19,241 nt of DNA from Methanomassiliicoccaceae archaeon. Lineage in GTDB: Archaea > Thermoplasmatota > Thermoplasmata > Methanomassiliicoccales > Methanomethylophilaceae. The DNA is taken from assembly GCA_031260545.1 (NCBI GenBank), contig JAIRJQ010000078.1:1-19241 (forward strand), read 5' to 3'. Each line of letters starts with the position of its first letter. Position 1 is the stretch's first letter. Positions 7,454 to 15,052 of the stretch are shown one piece after another. A program made the position numbers and the translations under genes. The notes under the pieces are model-generated. The model saw nothing but the letters and a program-made list of their open reading frames with translations. It did no database searches and was not told the origin of the DNA.

Positions 7454-7675
7454 ATGGCAGGTAAACCAGCTCCGAAGAAGAAAGACGCACCCGGCGGCAA
7501 GAAAGGAGCCCCGGTCAAAAAATCGGTGTCGAAGAAAGATGCATACGAGGTCAGCGGTACCAAGGTCGTCCGGAAGAAGCCGGTATGCCCGAAATGCGGA
7601 CCCGGCGTGTTCATGGCGACCCATGCTAACCGTGTGGCATGCGGCAAATGCGGCTACACCGAATTCAAAAAGTAA
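7454..7675 (+). CDS. rps27ae: 30S ribosomal protein S27ae
   Basis: 73 residues. The C-terminal zinc ribbon has CPKCG (45-49) and CGKCG (63-67) with VFMATHANRVAC between, the S27ae signature. The first 40 residues are a Lys-rich, low-complexity extension, longer than in many archaeal homologues; such tails contact rRNA. The ribosome binding site ggggac lies before the ATG, just before the rps24e stop. It is the last gene of the operon. The overlapping frame to 7709 is a shadow. Confidence 0.95.
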   Translation: MAGKPAPKKKDAPGGKKGAPVKKSVSKKDAYEVSGTKVVRKKPVCPKCGPGVFMATHANRVACGKCGYTEFKK

Positions 7676-7714
7676 ACAGGTGCTTACGCACCATATCTTA
7701 CCATTTTAAAATAC

Positions 7715-7788
7715 GGGCCTGTGGTGTAGCCTGGATATCACCGAGGCCTCCGGAGCCTCAGACTCGGGTTCGAATCCCGACAGGCCCG
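7715..7788 (+). tRNA. tRNA-Arg (anticodon CCG)
   Basis: A full cloverleaf can be drawn: acceptor gggcctg/caggccc, D arm with GG in the loop, anticodon stem gaggc/gcctc with loop ctccgga (anticodon CCG, reading CGG), T arm tcggg-ttcgaat-cccga, discriminator G73. It is 74 bases long, with no intron and no encoded CCA. A second partial copy of its 3' end lies at 9041-9063. Confidence 0.96.
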
Positions 7789-7800
7789 CTGTCTAGCCCG

Positions 7801-8784
7801 TTATTTTCTAAAATACATCTGATTCTTGCTTCTGGGTTTGTCCGGTTCCGTGAGCGACACCAGTCCGGCTTCCATCGCCGGCCTCAGGTAGTTGTTGCGG
7901 AATGCGTCGCGTGATCTGAGATCCAGACGCTCCATCAATTGTATGGCGCTTTGAGGATATTGTTCCAACACCGCCAAGAGTTCACGTACCCTCACGTTGA
8001 TGTGGTTTATATGCTTCTGCGCATCGGAAACTATCGCTTCCACCGCATCGTGTATCGCTTTAAGCATGTAAATTATAAATTCGTTCGAATTCACGTTCTT
8101 TGTTGATCCTCTTATCGCATTGTAATATTCTGTTTGTCGCTCATGTATGATGCTTTCGACCGGTATCCATTCGAAGACGGGTTTCCATCTCATCAGAATT
8201 GCGGTCTGCCACAGCCTCCCCATCCTTCCGTTACCGTCACGGAACGGATGGATGAACTCGAATTCATAATGAAAAACACTGGAACAGATGAGAGGATGTG
8301 TCTTTGTTGTTTTGATCCATTCGAACAGGTCGTTCATGAGACCTGATAAATGGATCGGTTCCGGAGCGGAGTGAACTTTTTGTCCGTCGCTCGTGAAGAC
8401 GCCGGCGCTGACAGTGCGGAGCCTGCCGCTCTCTTCGATAAGACCGTTCATCATTATCTTATGCGTGCGCAGCATGTCCTTCATGCTGAATGCGTCTATG
8501 TTCTCCAATTCTTTGTATGCGGCATGCGCATTCTTTACCTCTAGTATCTCGTCCGGGGGGCCAAGGACACGTTTTCCGTCTATGATGTCCGACACTTGCT
8601 CTATCGTCAATGTATTATTCTCTATCGCAAGCGATGAGTGGATCGTTTTTATACGGCCCGCTCTGCGCAGCCGAGGGAACTTATCCAAGTTCTCAAGACC
8701 CTTTATGCGGCCCAAAAGCTCGGATGTCTCTGAGACCGTCTGCATCATCTCATCGGTCAGACCGAACGGCGGAATGTATCCCAT
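7801..8784 (-). CDS. Fic/DOC family protein AMP-transferase with N-terminal inhibitory motif
   Basis: 327 residues. The canonical Fic motif HPFRDGNGRMGR (179-190) is complete, so adenylylation activity is expected. The N-terminal helix carries SLAIEN (51-56), which matches the [S/T]xxxE[G/N] inhibitory motif; Glu55 would block productive ATP binding within the same chain (class II Fic). A winged-helix-like region fills about 265-325. This layout (N-terminal domain, Fic, wHTH) is common in solitary Fic proteins. The start ATG 8784 has an AT-rich box about 45 bases upstream. The stop is 12 bases from the tRNA-Arg 3' end and convergent to it; no antitoxin-like gene is adjacent. Target protein unknown. 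Confidence 0.92.
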   Translation of the reverse strand: MGYIPPFGLTDEMMQTVSETSELLGRIKGLENLDKFPRLRRAGRIKTIHSSLAIENNTLTIEQVSDIIDGKRVLGPPDEILEVKNAHAAYKELENIDAFSMKDMLRTHKIMMNGLIEESGRLRTVSAGVFTSDGQKVHSAPEPIHLSGLMNDLFEWIKTTKTHPLICSSVFHYEFEFIHPFRDGNGRMGRLWQTAILMRWKPVFEWIPVESIIHERQTEYYNAIRGSTKNVNSNEFIIYMLKAIHDAVEAIVSDAQKHINHINVRVRELLAVLEQYPQSAIQLMERLDLRSRDAFRNNYLRPAMEAGLVSLTEPDKPRSKNQMYFRK

Positions 8785-8831
8785 CTTCTATTGTCCCCAT
8801 ACTGTGTGCTATGAGTGTAAAATCATTTTTA

Positions 8832-8877
8832 TTTAAATATCTTACCTATTATCATACACTGTATCTTGCGCATTTTT
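8832..8877. repeat. Direct repeat copy A upstream of fic
   Basis: 46 bases, matching 8967-9012 at about 40 positions; the longest shared block is tattatcatacac. It overlaps the A/T-rich promoter box of fic, so it could be an operator or a duplicated promoter segment. Confidence 0.6.
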
Positions 8878-8966
8878 AATAAGTAACATAAGTTCGATCG
8901 TTTAAATGCCGGAATTGTTCGAATACTTGTACCTCCGAAACGTTTCTGATCATTAGATCTTGACCA

Positions 8967-9012
8967 TTTGAATATCATACTTATTATCATACACGATATC
9001 TTGCACATTTTC
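8967..9012. repeat. Direct repeat copy B upstream of fic
   Basis: Second copy, offset by 135 bases from copy A. Its end takes part in a 9-bp inverted repeat, tatcttgca (8997-9005) and tgcaagata (9016-9024), which copy A lacks. Confidence 0.6.
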
Positions 9013-9040
9013 CGATGCAAGATAGGTCGTGGCCCATCAA

Positions 9041-9063
9041 GGTTCGGATCCCTTCAGGCCCGC
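9041..9063 (+). repeat. Degenerate copy of the tRNA-Arg 3' end (candidate att site)
   Basis: Aligns with tRNA-Arg 7767-7789 with 20 of 23 identical: ggttcg, then atccc, then caggcccgc, with changes at one T-loop and two T-stem positions. No acceptor 5' half, D arm or anticodon arm lies upstream, so it is not a tRNA gene. It has the same orientation as the tRNA, as expected for the distal att site of an element inserted at a tRNA 3' end. Confidence 0.6.
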
Positions 9064-9086
9064 CAACATTCGTCAGCATTGCGTCA

Positions 9087-9581
9087 TCATACCGATGATC
9101 CATCATATTGTTCGACGAACCGACGCTTGCCGGTGAATCTTTCTAATCTTATCTTATACACCCGAGCAAAATCCAGGGCCTTTTTGACGCTGTATCTGAA
9201 ACCTTTGTAACCGGCGTGCTCACAAATGAGGTCCAGCCCTTTTATTGCCTCATCATCGTATGCGATATTCGCTTCGCCGAAGCCGATAAAACTTTCGTAC
9301 TCTGTCGTCAGGTTATTAAATCGAGGCACTTTGATAAATCTGTGAAATATGCTCGCTTCTACGCAAACATAATTGTCCTTTGCTATGAGGTCGTGCTTCA
9401 GACCCTCTTTCGCTCCGTGAATGTATATTGTTATTTTTTCGTCCGCAGCCTCAAAACCGAAAGAAAGCGGTACGACATAAGGATATTCCTCTCCGTTCAT
9501 TCCTAATCGTATCGTATTGCAACGATCCAATATGTCAACTATCTCGTTAAAATCTTTTATCTCTCTGTCTGCGCGGCGCAT
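9087..9581 (-). CDS. Pyridoxamine 5'-phosphate oxidase-like / NimA-type flavin-binding protein
   Basis: 164 residues. The split-barrel start (IVDILDRCNTIRLGMNGEEY followed by PYVVPLSFGF) and the next strand, ITIYIHGAKEGLKHDL, are characteristic of the PPOX-like family that includes NimA nitroimidazole reductases; FMN is the usual ligand. The later segment ESFIGFGEANIAYDDEAIKGLDLI is the family's second conserved block. Ribosome binding site gagg and a TATA stretch (ttataaaaat, 9611-9620) precede the ATG, so it is transcribed on its own, separate from the cfb operon behind it. Small redox or xenobiotic-reducing role likely; the substrate cannot be named. Confidence 0.85.
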   Translation of the reverse strand: MRRADREIKDFNEIVDILDRCNTIRLGMNGEEYPYVVPLSFGFEAADEKITIYIHGAKEGLKHDLIAKDNYVCVEASIFHRFIKVPRFNNLTTEYESFIGFGEANIAYDDEAIKGLDLICEHAGYKGFRYSVKKALDFARVYKIRLERFTGKRRFVEQYDGSSV

Positions 9582-9610
9582 ATAATCCTCGTTCCTTTTA
9601 GCTAATTAAT

Positions 9611-9620
9611 ATTTTTATAA
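9611..9620 (-). promoter_or_regulatory. TATA box of the PPOX-like gene
   Basis: The A/T decamer ttataaaaat (minus strand) is 30-39 bases upstream of the ATG at 9581. The rest of 9582-9757 holds no gene that I can see. Confidence 0.45.
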
Positions 9621-9757
9621 TACTACTAATATGAAACGAAAATCCAGTATTAAGATGTAACCTCGTTATCATCGCCGAATATGCAAACTTTTTTCAATTT
9701 TTCTCTAAGAGATCGATGGATCTGATCATAACATCCTCAAATCCGTTCTTACCATAT

Positions 9758-11068
9758 TCAAAGTAAATGCCCGGCCCAATCGTCAACTGAAAGCGAATGC
9801 TGATGCATGAATGTTCCTAACGTATTTTTCACAACGAGGCCGTCCTTGCCATTTCCTATCCCTATACCTCTGGAAAGATCGTATCCCGTTCTGTGTCCGC
9901 ATTTTACTGTAAGGTCATAATGATGGAACTCATGCGCCCGTGACGTGATCCCGCTGAAGAACGGATTGTCAGCGGACCCGTGAGCTATCACATATGACGG
10001 CCCGTGCCTCTTTCCGGTGATCTCAGCTTTCGCATTGAGCACACCGGACATCTTGTACTGCCGTCCAGATATGGTGATGCGATCACATAGTGCCAGCATA
10101 CCGCCGGACTCCCCTATTACCGCCTTTCCTTCATAGGATGCATTCTTTATTCCTTCCATGAAATCTCTGTTCCCGCTAAGGCGGTCCGCATACAATTCGG
10201 GGTACCCTCCTCCCAAATAATATATATCTGCGTCAGGCAGCATATCGCCGTCCGCGGGCCTGAATGTTGTAACATCTATCCCGGATGCGATCATGCACTC
10301 CAAGTTCTCACGGTAATAGAAACAGAACGCGCCGTCCATTGCAACAGCAGCCTTCACTCCCTGCCGGCCGCGTTCCGCATACGGGGATGAGGACGGCATA
10401 TCGGGAACATCGGACATAACATCCATTATGAGATCCAGGTCAAGGTCTCCGGTCATATCGTTCATTTTTCGTATATCTTCGTCTTTCGGATCAATAAGAC
10501 CTTTTGCTGTTCCGTTGACGGTATTGGAAAGGTCCCTGCGTACCATTCCGAGGACCCTGACGTCAGAATACCTTTTCATGGCATCCGTCAGTTTACGATG
10601 ATGCTGTTCATTCGAAACGTTATTCATTATTACGCCGGCGATCCTCAGATCTTTATCGAACGACATGAAACCGTTCACTATCGCTGCTGCGCTGCGTGTC
10701 AGCGATCTTGCGTTGACCACAAGTATCACCGGCAGACCAAGCATCTTCGCTATCTCGGCGGTCGATCCAATATCGTTTATTCCCGAGGATCCTTCGAAAA
10801 GTCCGCGTACTCCCTCGACGATGCATATGTCCGCATCTTTGGAAGAATACCCCACCATATTCTTTATCGTACGAGTGGACATCACGAATGAGTCTAAATT
10901 TCTCGACGGCCTTCCGGTGGCCGCCGTGTGATACATCGGGTCTATGAAATCCGGACCCACTTTGTACCCCTGTATGTTATATTTTCCGGAGAGCCGGGAC
11001 ATAAGACCGGTAGTGATCGCGGTCTTTCCGGTGCCGCTTCCCGTCCCCGAGATGACGACGCCTTTCAT
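9758..11068 (-). CDS. cfbB: Ni-sirohydrochlorin a,c-diamide synthase
   Basis: 436 residues from ATG 11068. That start has ggagg seven bases upstream and overlaps the cfbD stop by ATGA; GTG 11074 is less likely. CbiA/CobB-type enzyme that converts the a and c acetate side chains of Ni-sirohydrochlorin to amides with ATP, the second step of F430 synthesis. The N-terminal P-loop is GTGSGTGKT (8-16). The GPDFIDPMYH block follows, and the C-terminal glutaminase domain has YYLGGGYPELY and AHEFHHYDL with its His. Oddity: the nucleophile elbow reads GESGG, with Ser321 (TCC at 10106-10108) where this family has Cys (GECGG). Ammonia may be the nitrogen donor, or a separate glutaminase may help. The assignment over a cobyrinate CbiA rests on the operon context. 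Confidence 0.93.
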   Translation of the reverse strand: MKGVVISGTGSGTGKTAITTGLMSRLSGKYNIQGYKVGPDFIDPMYHTAATGRPSRNLDSFVMSTRTIKNMVGYSSKDADICIVEGVRGLFEGSSGINDIGSTAEIAKMLGLPVILVVNARSLTRSAAAIVNGFMSFDKDLRIAGVIMNNVSNEQHHRKLTDAMKRYSDVRVLGMVRRDLSNTVNGTAKGLIDPKDEDIRKMNDMTGDLDLDLIMDVMSDVPDMPSSSPYAERGRQGVKAAVAMDGAFCFYYRENLECMIASGIDVTTFRPADGDMLPDADIYYLGGGYPELYADRLSGNRDFMEGIKNASYEGKAVIGESGGMLALCDRITISGRQYKMSGVLNAKAEITGKRHGPSYVIAHGSADNPFFSGITSRAHEFHHYDLTVKCGHRTGYDLSRGIGIGNGKDGLVVKNTLGTFMHQHSLSVDDWAGHLL

Positions 11069-12144
11069 CTGCACTCCTCCGTCAGTTCCCTTATCGTGTT
11101 GCCCGTTTCAGACTCAATGATGCGCCGGGTGCTCATGACCATCGAATGTGATGATATCTCTCCGACCGCAAGACCGCAGCCATCCTCCAGATAGTGGGCC
11201 AGCTGTCTCGGCTGATCAGTGATCAGAACATCGTTTACAGAATATCCGGGGTATGCGTGCGGTATGCCTGTCAATACAAGAAGGTCCGGAGCGTGATCAT
11301 TAACAGCGGCCCTCATACGTTCTCCCACGACCGCATACTCATCCAATCCGCCTATCACGCGGTCGATGTTCACATTTTTGGATGAGAGCTCATTCATTAT
11401 GTCGTTAGCATATCCCCTTATCCTCGGAAGCCCCAGTTCCAGATCGAGATTGGCCGCGAAGAATATCTCGCCTCCGAGCACCGTTTTTGCATGGTATACC
11501 GCCAGGAACACATCCGCGAACCGGTATGCCAATTCTTTTTTGGCCATCATGACCACGGCCACTTTCTTATCATCGCGCAGCGCATCGACTATGGTTCTGG
11601 CGACCTTCATCTTCGTCGGCCCTCTTATCGGGGAAAGATACTCCCTTTTGGCCATGCCTCTGTTCCTTTCCATCTCCGTTGCTGCGCGCATCAGCATTAT
11701 CTGACGTTCTGCCTCCGTCTTCGACAGCAGACCGGCACCGCACCCCGCCCGCACGGCAGCGGCGGCGCCTGCTGTGTTATCTCCCATGCACCCGTGGCAG
11801 TCCACTGAAAATACGTTACATCCGATGTCAGCACGTTTTATTGCCGTTCCTATATCTTCACCAATTATCATGCTGGCGCATGTTCCCACGACCGCTACCG
11901 TTCTTGGGTCAAATTTCGTTGACACCGTCCTCAGCGTTCTGACGAGCGGCTCCGATGCGCCGAATATCAGGTCATTGTCATTCATTCCTGTTGTCACTAC
12001 TCTGACGCCGGCCTCCTCAAGCATCCTCGATGCCATGAAGCCGCATCCGGAAGGTCCGTGCATCACAATGACGTCGACCTCCATATCTCTCAGCGTATAC
12101 ATCGCTGCGACTATGGGATTCGGGCGGGGATGGATATTATTCAC
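11065..12144 (-). CDS. cfbD: Ni-sirohydrochlorin a,c-diamide reductive cyclase, NifD-like subunit
   Basis: 359 residues. With CfbC it forms a nitrogenase-like complex that reduces Ni-sirohydrochlorin a,c-diamide by six electrons and closes the lactam ring, giving seco-F430. The N-terminus HPRPNPIVAAMYTLRD and MHGPSGCGF are characteristic of CfbD. Candidate Fe-S ligands are Cys34 (GPSGCGF), Cys89 (VGTCASMI) and Cys116/Cys119 (DCHGCMGDN). It is shorter than NifD and needs no separate NifK-type partner, as known for this family. The start is GTG 12144, overlapping the cfbE stop (GTGA), and its own stop overlaps cfbB, so translation is coupled through the operon. Confidence 0.95.
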   Translation of the reverse strand: MNNIHPRPNPIVAAMYTLRDMEVDVIVMHGPSGCGFMASRMLEEAGVRVVTTGMNDNDLIFGASEPLVRTLRTVSTKFDPRTVAVVGTCASMIIGEDIGTAIKRADIGCNVFSVDCHGCMGDNTAGAAAAVRAGCGAGLLSKTEAERQIMLMRAATEMERNRGMAKREYLSPIRGPTKMKVARTIVDALRDDKKVAVVMMAKKELAYRFADVFLAVYHAKTVLGGEIFFAANLDLELGLPRIRGYANDIMNELSSKNVNIDRVIGGLDEYAVVGERMRAAVNDHAPDLLVLTGIPHAYPGYSVNDVLITDQPRQLAHYLEDGCGLAVGEISSHSMVMSTRRIIESETGNTIRELTEECR

Positions 12145-13346
12145 TGATACCCCTCTTTCGTAAACGCTATTATCACATTCGTACCGTAGGGCGCTACGAT
12201 CGGATACGTTCCGTCCTTGAAGTGTACTGTGACACCAAATTCCTTGGCCGTTCTCAGGACCTCCTCCGCATCAAGTTTCTCACAGACCTTCTTGTTCACA
12301 GGATCGACGATAACAAACGCATTGCTCAAAGCGTTCATCTCATTCAGACAGCTTAGCGTCATGCGTATCGACATCGCCGATACTCCCGGATTTCTGTCCG
12401 TTATATGCCACACATTATCGGAGAACGAAAGCTCGCCCCTGCCGGGAACGCCTTTGAATGTTCCGAGAGCATATACAAGATCGTCCGCACATATTTTCAT
12501 GGACCTGCACACTTCGATCGCGAGATCCATTGACCGTATGTACTGAATGGAAAGATACCCTCCATCCAATACAGCACGGCGCGGGCCGTCATAATCGAAG
12601 GTTATATGAAGCGGCGTTCCGAGTCCCGGTTCGTTCTCTATTTGTATGTTCTTGCCGTACGTCACGAAAGATCCCGTTGGTCTTTTCCATATTCCGATCT
12701 CATCCTCATGCACAATATTTATCCCGCCGGTCAGCACTTCGGCCTTTGCTTCGGATGCTTTTTTCGTATTATTTGCGATGCCGTAATCTTCCGTTAGATT
12801 TGTTATCACGGCGATGTCGGCACTGCCGCTGCCGCCCAAGGACACTTCCGTTATCATGCAATCATAATATCCTCCCGGAAGTCTGAGCAGCGATGTAGGG
12901 GCGATGCTCATCTTCCTCTCTATCATATGCTCTCCGTTCACCCACGGTCCTTGTCCTCTGGATGTATGCAAAAAAATGCTCATACCGGAATGCGACAGAA
13001 TGTGAGCTAAAAGATAGCATAAACTTGTCTTTCCTTTCGCTCCGGTGACCTCTATCCTAAAACGATCATCGCAGATCAGCTCCTTCACCGCTTGGCTGAA
13101 TGTGATCCTGTAACTGTAATCTACATGATCCAAAAACGAATCAGGACAGTGTGCAGGCATCATCACAAGGTCGTATGTTCCCGCAGCATCATGAGGGACA
13201 TGCACGCCCATGTCGGTCAGTTCCAGCATCCTTTCTTCAGGTGCCAGATGGTAAATATCTGCGCATGAGACCCTGTGTCCGTTATAGGTGCATTCTTCCG
13301 CAAGTATGTCTCCTCCGTGGGTCATGTCGAGTATGAGGATATTCAC
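12141..13346 (-). CDS. cfbE: Coenzyme F430 synthetase (Mur-ligase-like)
   Basis: 401 residues. Mur-ligase relative that uses ATP to activate the remaining propionate of seco-F430 and close the carbocyclic F ring, giving F430. The ATP P-loop is TGAKGKTS (101-108). The central-domain block (TEVSLGGSGSADIAVITNLT) and a C-terminal domain with FKGVPGRGELSF and DRNPGVSAMS follow, as in CfbE. The start is GTG 13346, nine bases after the cfbA stop, with a gaggggatg ribosome binding site. It lies third in the cfb operon. Confidence 0.94.
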   Translation of the reverse strand: MNILILDMTHGGDILAEECTYNGHRVSCADIYHLAPEERMLELTDMGVHVPHDAAGTYDLVMMPAHCPDSFLDHVDYSYRITFSQAVKELICDDRFRIEVTGAKGKTSLCYLLAHILSHSGMSIFLHTSRGQGPWVNGEHMIERKMSIAPTSLLRLPGGYYDCMITEVSLGGSGSADIAVITNLTEDYGIANNTKKASEAKAEVLTGGINIVHEDEIGIWKRPTGSFVTYGKNIQIENEPGLGTPLHITFDYDGPRRAVLDGGYLSIQYIRSMDLAIEVCRSMKICADDLVYALGTFKGVPGRGELSFSDNVWHITDRNPGVSAMSIRMTLSCLNEMNALSNAFVIVDPVNKKVCEKLDAEEVLRTAKEFGVTVHFKDGTYPIVAPYGTNVIIAFTKEGYQ

Positions 13347-13355
13347 GCCATCCCC

Positions 13356-14138
13356 TCATCTGTATGAATTCACATTCGCGGCTATGACCTCTGTGAGGCG
13401 GGGGTCCTGCCCTATCGGTAATGCATATTTCACATCTATCTTCGATCCTTTGTGATCGAATGCCCCTTCGAAGGTCCCGTCCTTAAGTCTTATCTTGGAG
13501 GGTATATCATTCTTTAAGTGATCGCCCAGCGATATGAACAGAGGGAGCACAATGATCTCATTGATCCCCTTTTCTGCCATGTCCTCAAGAACAGAACCTA
13601 TATCCGGATCGTTGAATTCATTGAACGCATAATATACGTCGTCATGGCCCATTTGAGAAAGGCGTTTGGCGTTCAGGATGACCGTGTCCTTGTTGTACGG
13701 TAATCTTGAACCGTGGCCTACCACCATCACACCTGTTCGTCCTTTGCCGCTGTCCAGTTCCCGTACCCTTTCATGCAGTATCCTTGCCAATAACGGGTTA
13801 TCGCCGAACGGCCCTCCGAAGTGCATCATGATCTTTTTACCGTTGACCTCTATCTCCGCATCCTTTTCATTTTCTTTCAGCCTCAGCTTCGGAGGTATGT
13901 CCCTAGTGATATGCAGACCCGAAGCAATAAAGAACGGGATCGCGGCGATCTCCTCGATGCCGTCCTCTGCCATTCTGATCAAGGTCTCTTCAATGAACGG
14001 ATGTGAGGTCTCATTGAACCCGATGTGAACGTTCTTGAACCCCATCGCCGTAAGCCGGTCGGCCTGGAGTTCCATTATCTTTTTATTATATTCATATCTC
14101 GACCCGTGACCGATTATCATTATTCCTTTCTTTTTCAT
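13356..14138 (-). CDS. cfbA: Sirohydrochlorin nickelochelatase, tandem two-domain form
   Basis: 260 residues from ATG 14138, chosen over 14174 because of gggatga just upstream and because the longer form overlaps cfbC. CbiX/CfbA chelatase that inserts nickel into sirohydrochlorin, the first committed step to F430. Archaeal CfbA/CbiX-S is usually about 120-145 residues and acts as a homodimer. Here two copies are fused: IIGHGSRYEYNKKIMELQA (8-26) repeats as VVGHGSRLPYNKDTVILNA (139-157), and SGLHITRDIP (73-82) as LGDHLKNDIP (203-212). Both metal-site His pairs are kept (His11/His76 and His142/His207), so both halves look active. It lies 13 bases after cfbC. Confidence 0.93.
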   Translation of the reverse strand: MKKKGIMIIGHGSRYEYNKKIMELQADRLTAMGFKNVHIGFNETSHPFIEETLIRMAEDGIEEIAAIPFFIASGLHITRDIPPKLRLKENEKDAEIEVNGKKIMMHFGGPFGDNPLLARILHERVRELDSGKGRTGVMVVGHGSRLPYNKDTVILNAKRLSQMGHDDVYYAFNEFNDPDIGSVLEDMAEKGINEIIVLPLFISLGDHLKNDIPSKIRLKDGTFEGAFDHKGSKIDVKYALPIGQDPRLTEVIAANVNSYR

Positions 14139-14151
14139 TTTATCATCCCTT

Positions 14152-14952
14152 TCATTTAAACATCTGAATATCACGGCACGTCATCCTCAGTCCGCCGTCC
14201 GTTTCACCGGAAGATGAGATCAGCGTCTCCGCAAGAGCCCTGTATGCTTCCGTCTGCGATGATCCGGGTTCGCCCTCGACCACCGTCATTCCCATCTTCT
14301 CGCATCTCTGCACCGCAGCGCTGCGTTCTATTATTGCGATAACTTCTGTCATCATCTCTGCGGCCGCTTTTTTTACTGTTTCGTTCTCATCGTCAACGTT
14401 GCGGGAGTTCTGTATCAGACCGCCGAGCCTTGCGTACCCGTCCTCAGAAAAAGATCTGACCGCGTATGATATGTTGGAGGCGGCATACAGGGACATCATT
14501 TCTCCTGATGTAACAACGAACACGTCCTGCGCATAACCGTTACGTATGGGCATGGCGAACCCTCCGCATACCACGTCCCCGAGAACATCGTATATCACCA
14601 CATCCGGACGAAACTCGTCCACAGCGTTCAATTCCTCCAGTTTCTCGAATGCTGCGATTATGCCTCTGCCTGCACACCCGGTCCCAGGTCTCGGACCGCC
14701 GCATTCTATGCACAGAACGCCGTTGTATCCCTCTTTGACGATATCGCTCAGCTTCGCAGAACCGTTGTCGCGGACCGCGTCAAGAACGGTAGGTACCCTC
14801 TCTCCGCTCAGGAGCATTCTCGTGGAATCCGATTTGGGATCGCATCCTATCTGCATAACTTTCAACCCCATATCGGCCATGGCCGCCGAAACATTCGAAG
14901 CGGTCGTTGATTTTCCGATGCCTCCTTTGCCGTACACAGCAATTCTACGCAT
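14152..14952 (-). CDS. cfbC: Ni-sirohydrochlorin a,c-diamide reductive cyclase, NifH-like reductase
   Basis: 266 residues. Homodimeric Fe4S4 ATPase that feeds electrons to CfbD. The P-loop GKGGIGKST (8-16) is at the extreme N-terminus, as in NifH. The two cluster ligands are Cys93 (CGGPRPGTGCAGRG) and Cys129 (DVLGDVVCGGFAMPIR). The reading frame continues upstream to 15570 but that part is antisense to the FmdE-like gene; MRRIAVYGKGGIGK is the true N-terminus. There is no ribosome binding site before ATG 14952, and a TATA-like box lies about 25 bases upstream, so the mRNA is probably leaderless. First gene of the cfb operon. Confidence 0.95.
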   Translation of the reverse strand: MRRIAVYGKGGIGKSTTASNVSAAMADMGLKVMQIGCDPKSDSTRMLLSGERVPTVLDAVRDNGSAKLSDIVKEGYNGVLCIECGGPRPGTGCAGRGIIAAFEKLEELNAVDEFRPDVVIYDVLGDVVCGGFAMPIRNGYAQDVFVVTSGEMMSLYAASNISYAVRSFSEDGYARLGGLIQNSRNVDDENETVKKAAAEMMTEVIAIIERSAAVQRCEKMGMTVVEGEPGSSQTEAYRALAETLISSSGETDGGLRMTCRDIQMFK

Positions 14953-14961
14953 ACTAGATGG

Positions 14962-15014
14962 ATATGTGAACACATATTTAGTAATATTTGTTGATATAAA
15001 CGTGTTACTAATAT
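14962..15014. promoter_or_regulatory. Divergent cfb operon / FmdE promoter with inverted repeats
   Basis: The 100-base gap between cfbC and the FmdE-like gene holds two dyads. The first, atatgtg-aa-cacatat (14962-14977), is a perfect 7-bp palindrome with two-base spacer, lying between the cfbC TATA-like box (about 14975-14984) and its start. The second is ttagtaa (14978-14984) with ttactaa (15005-15011), 20 bases apart. A TATA stretch ctaatatataag (15008-15019) serves the rightward gene. Together they look like an operator region controlling F430 synthesis and metal uptake; no regulator gene is in the window. Confidence 0.5.
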
Positions 15015-15052
15015 ATAAGTACGGCATTACTGTGAATGAAAAAGATAAAAAC

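Larger units (their letters stand above)
8785..9086. other. Non-coding stretch upstream of fic with direct repeats and a tRNA-end copy
   Basis: About 300 bases with no convincing gene. It holds the fic promoter (minus strand; A/T box around 8826-8836), two imperfect direct repeats (8832-8877 and 8967-9012), a 9-bp inverted repeat (8997-9005 with 9016-9024) and a tRNA 3'-end-like copy (9041-9063). A 63-codon minus-strand frame spans both repeats and shows a duplicated peptide, but this follows from the DNA repeat. Confidence 0.6.

Noticed and set aside
8829..9020. 63-codon minus-strand frame with a duplicated peptide
   Set aside because: The peptide duplication simply follows the DNA direct repeats, and the frame overlaps the fic promoter.
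9030..9065. Second tRNA gene
   Set aside because: Only the T-arm and 3' acceptor part is present and its T stem is mismatched; no 5' half lies upstream.
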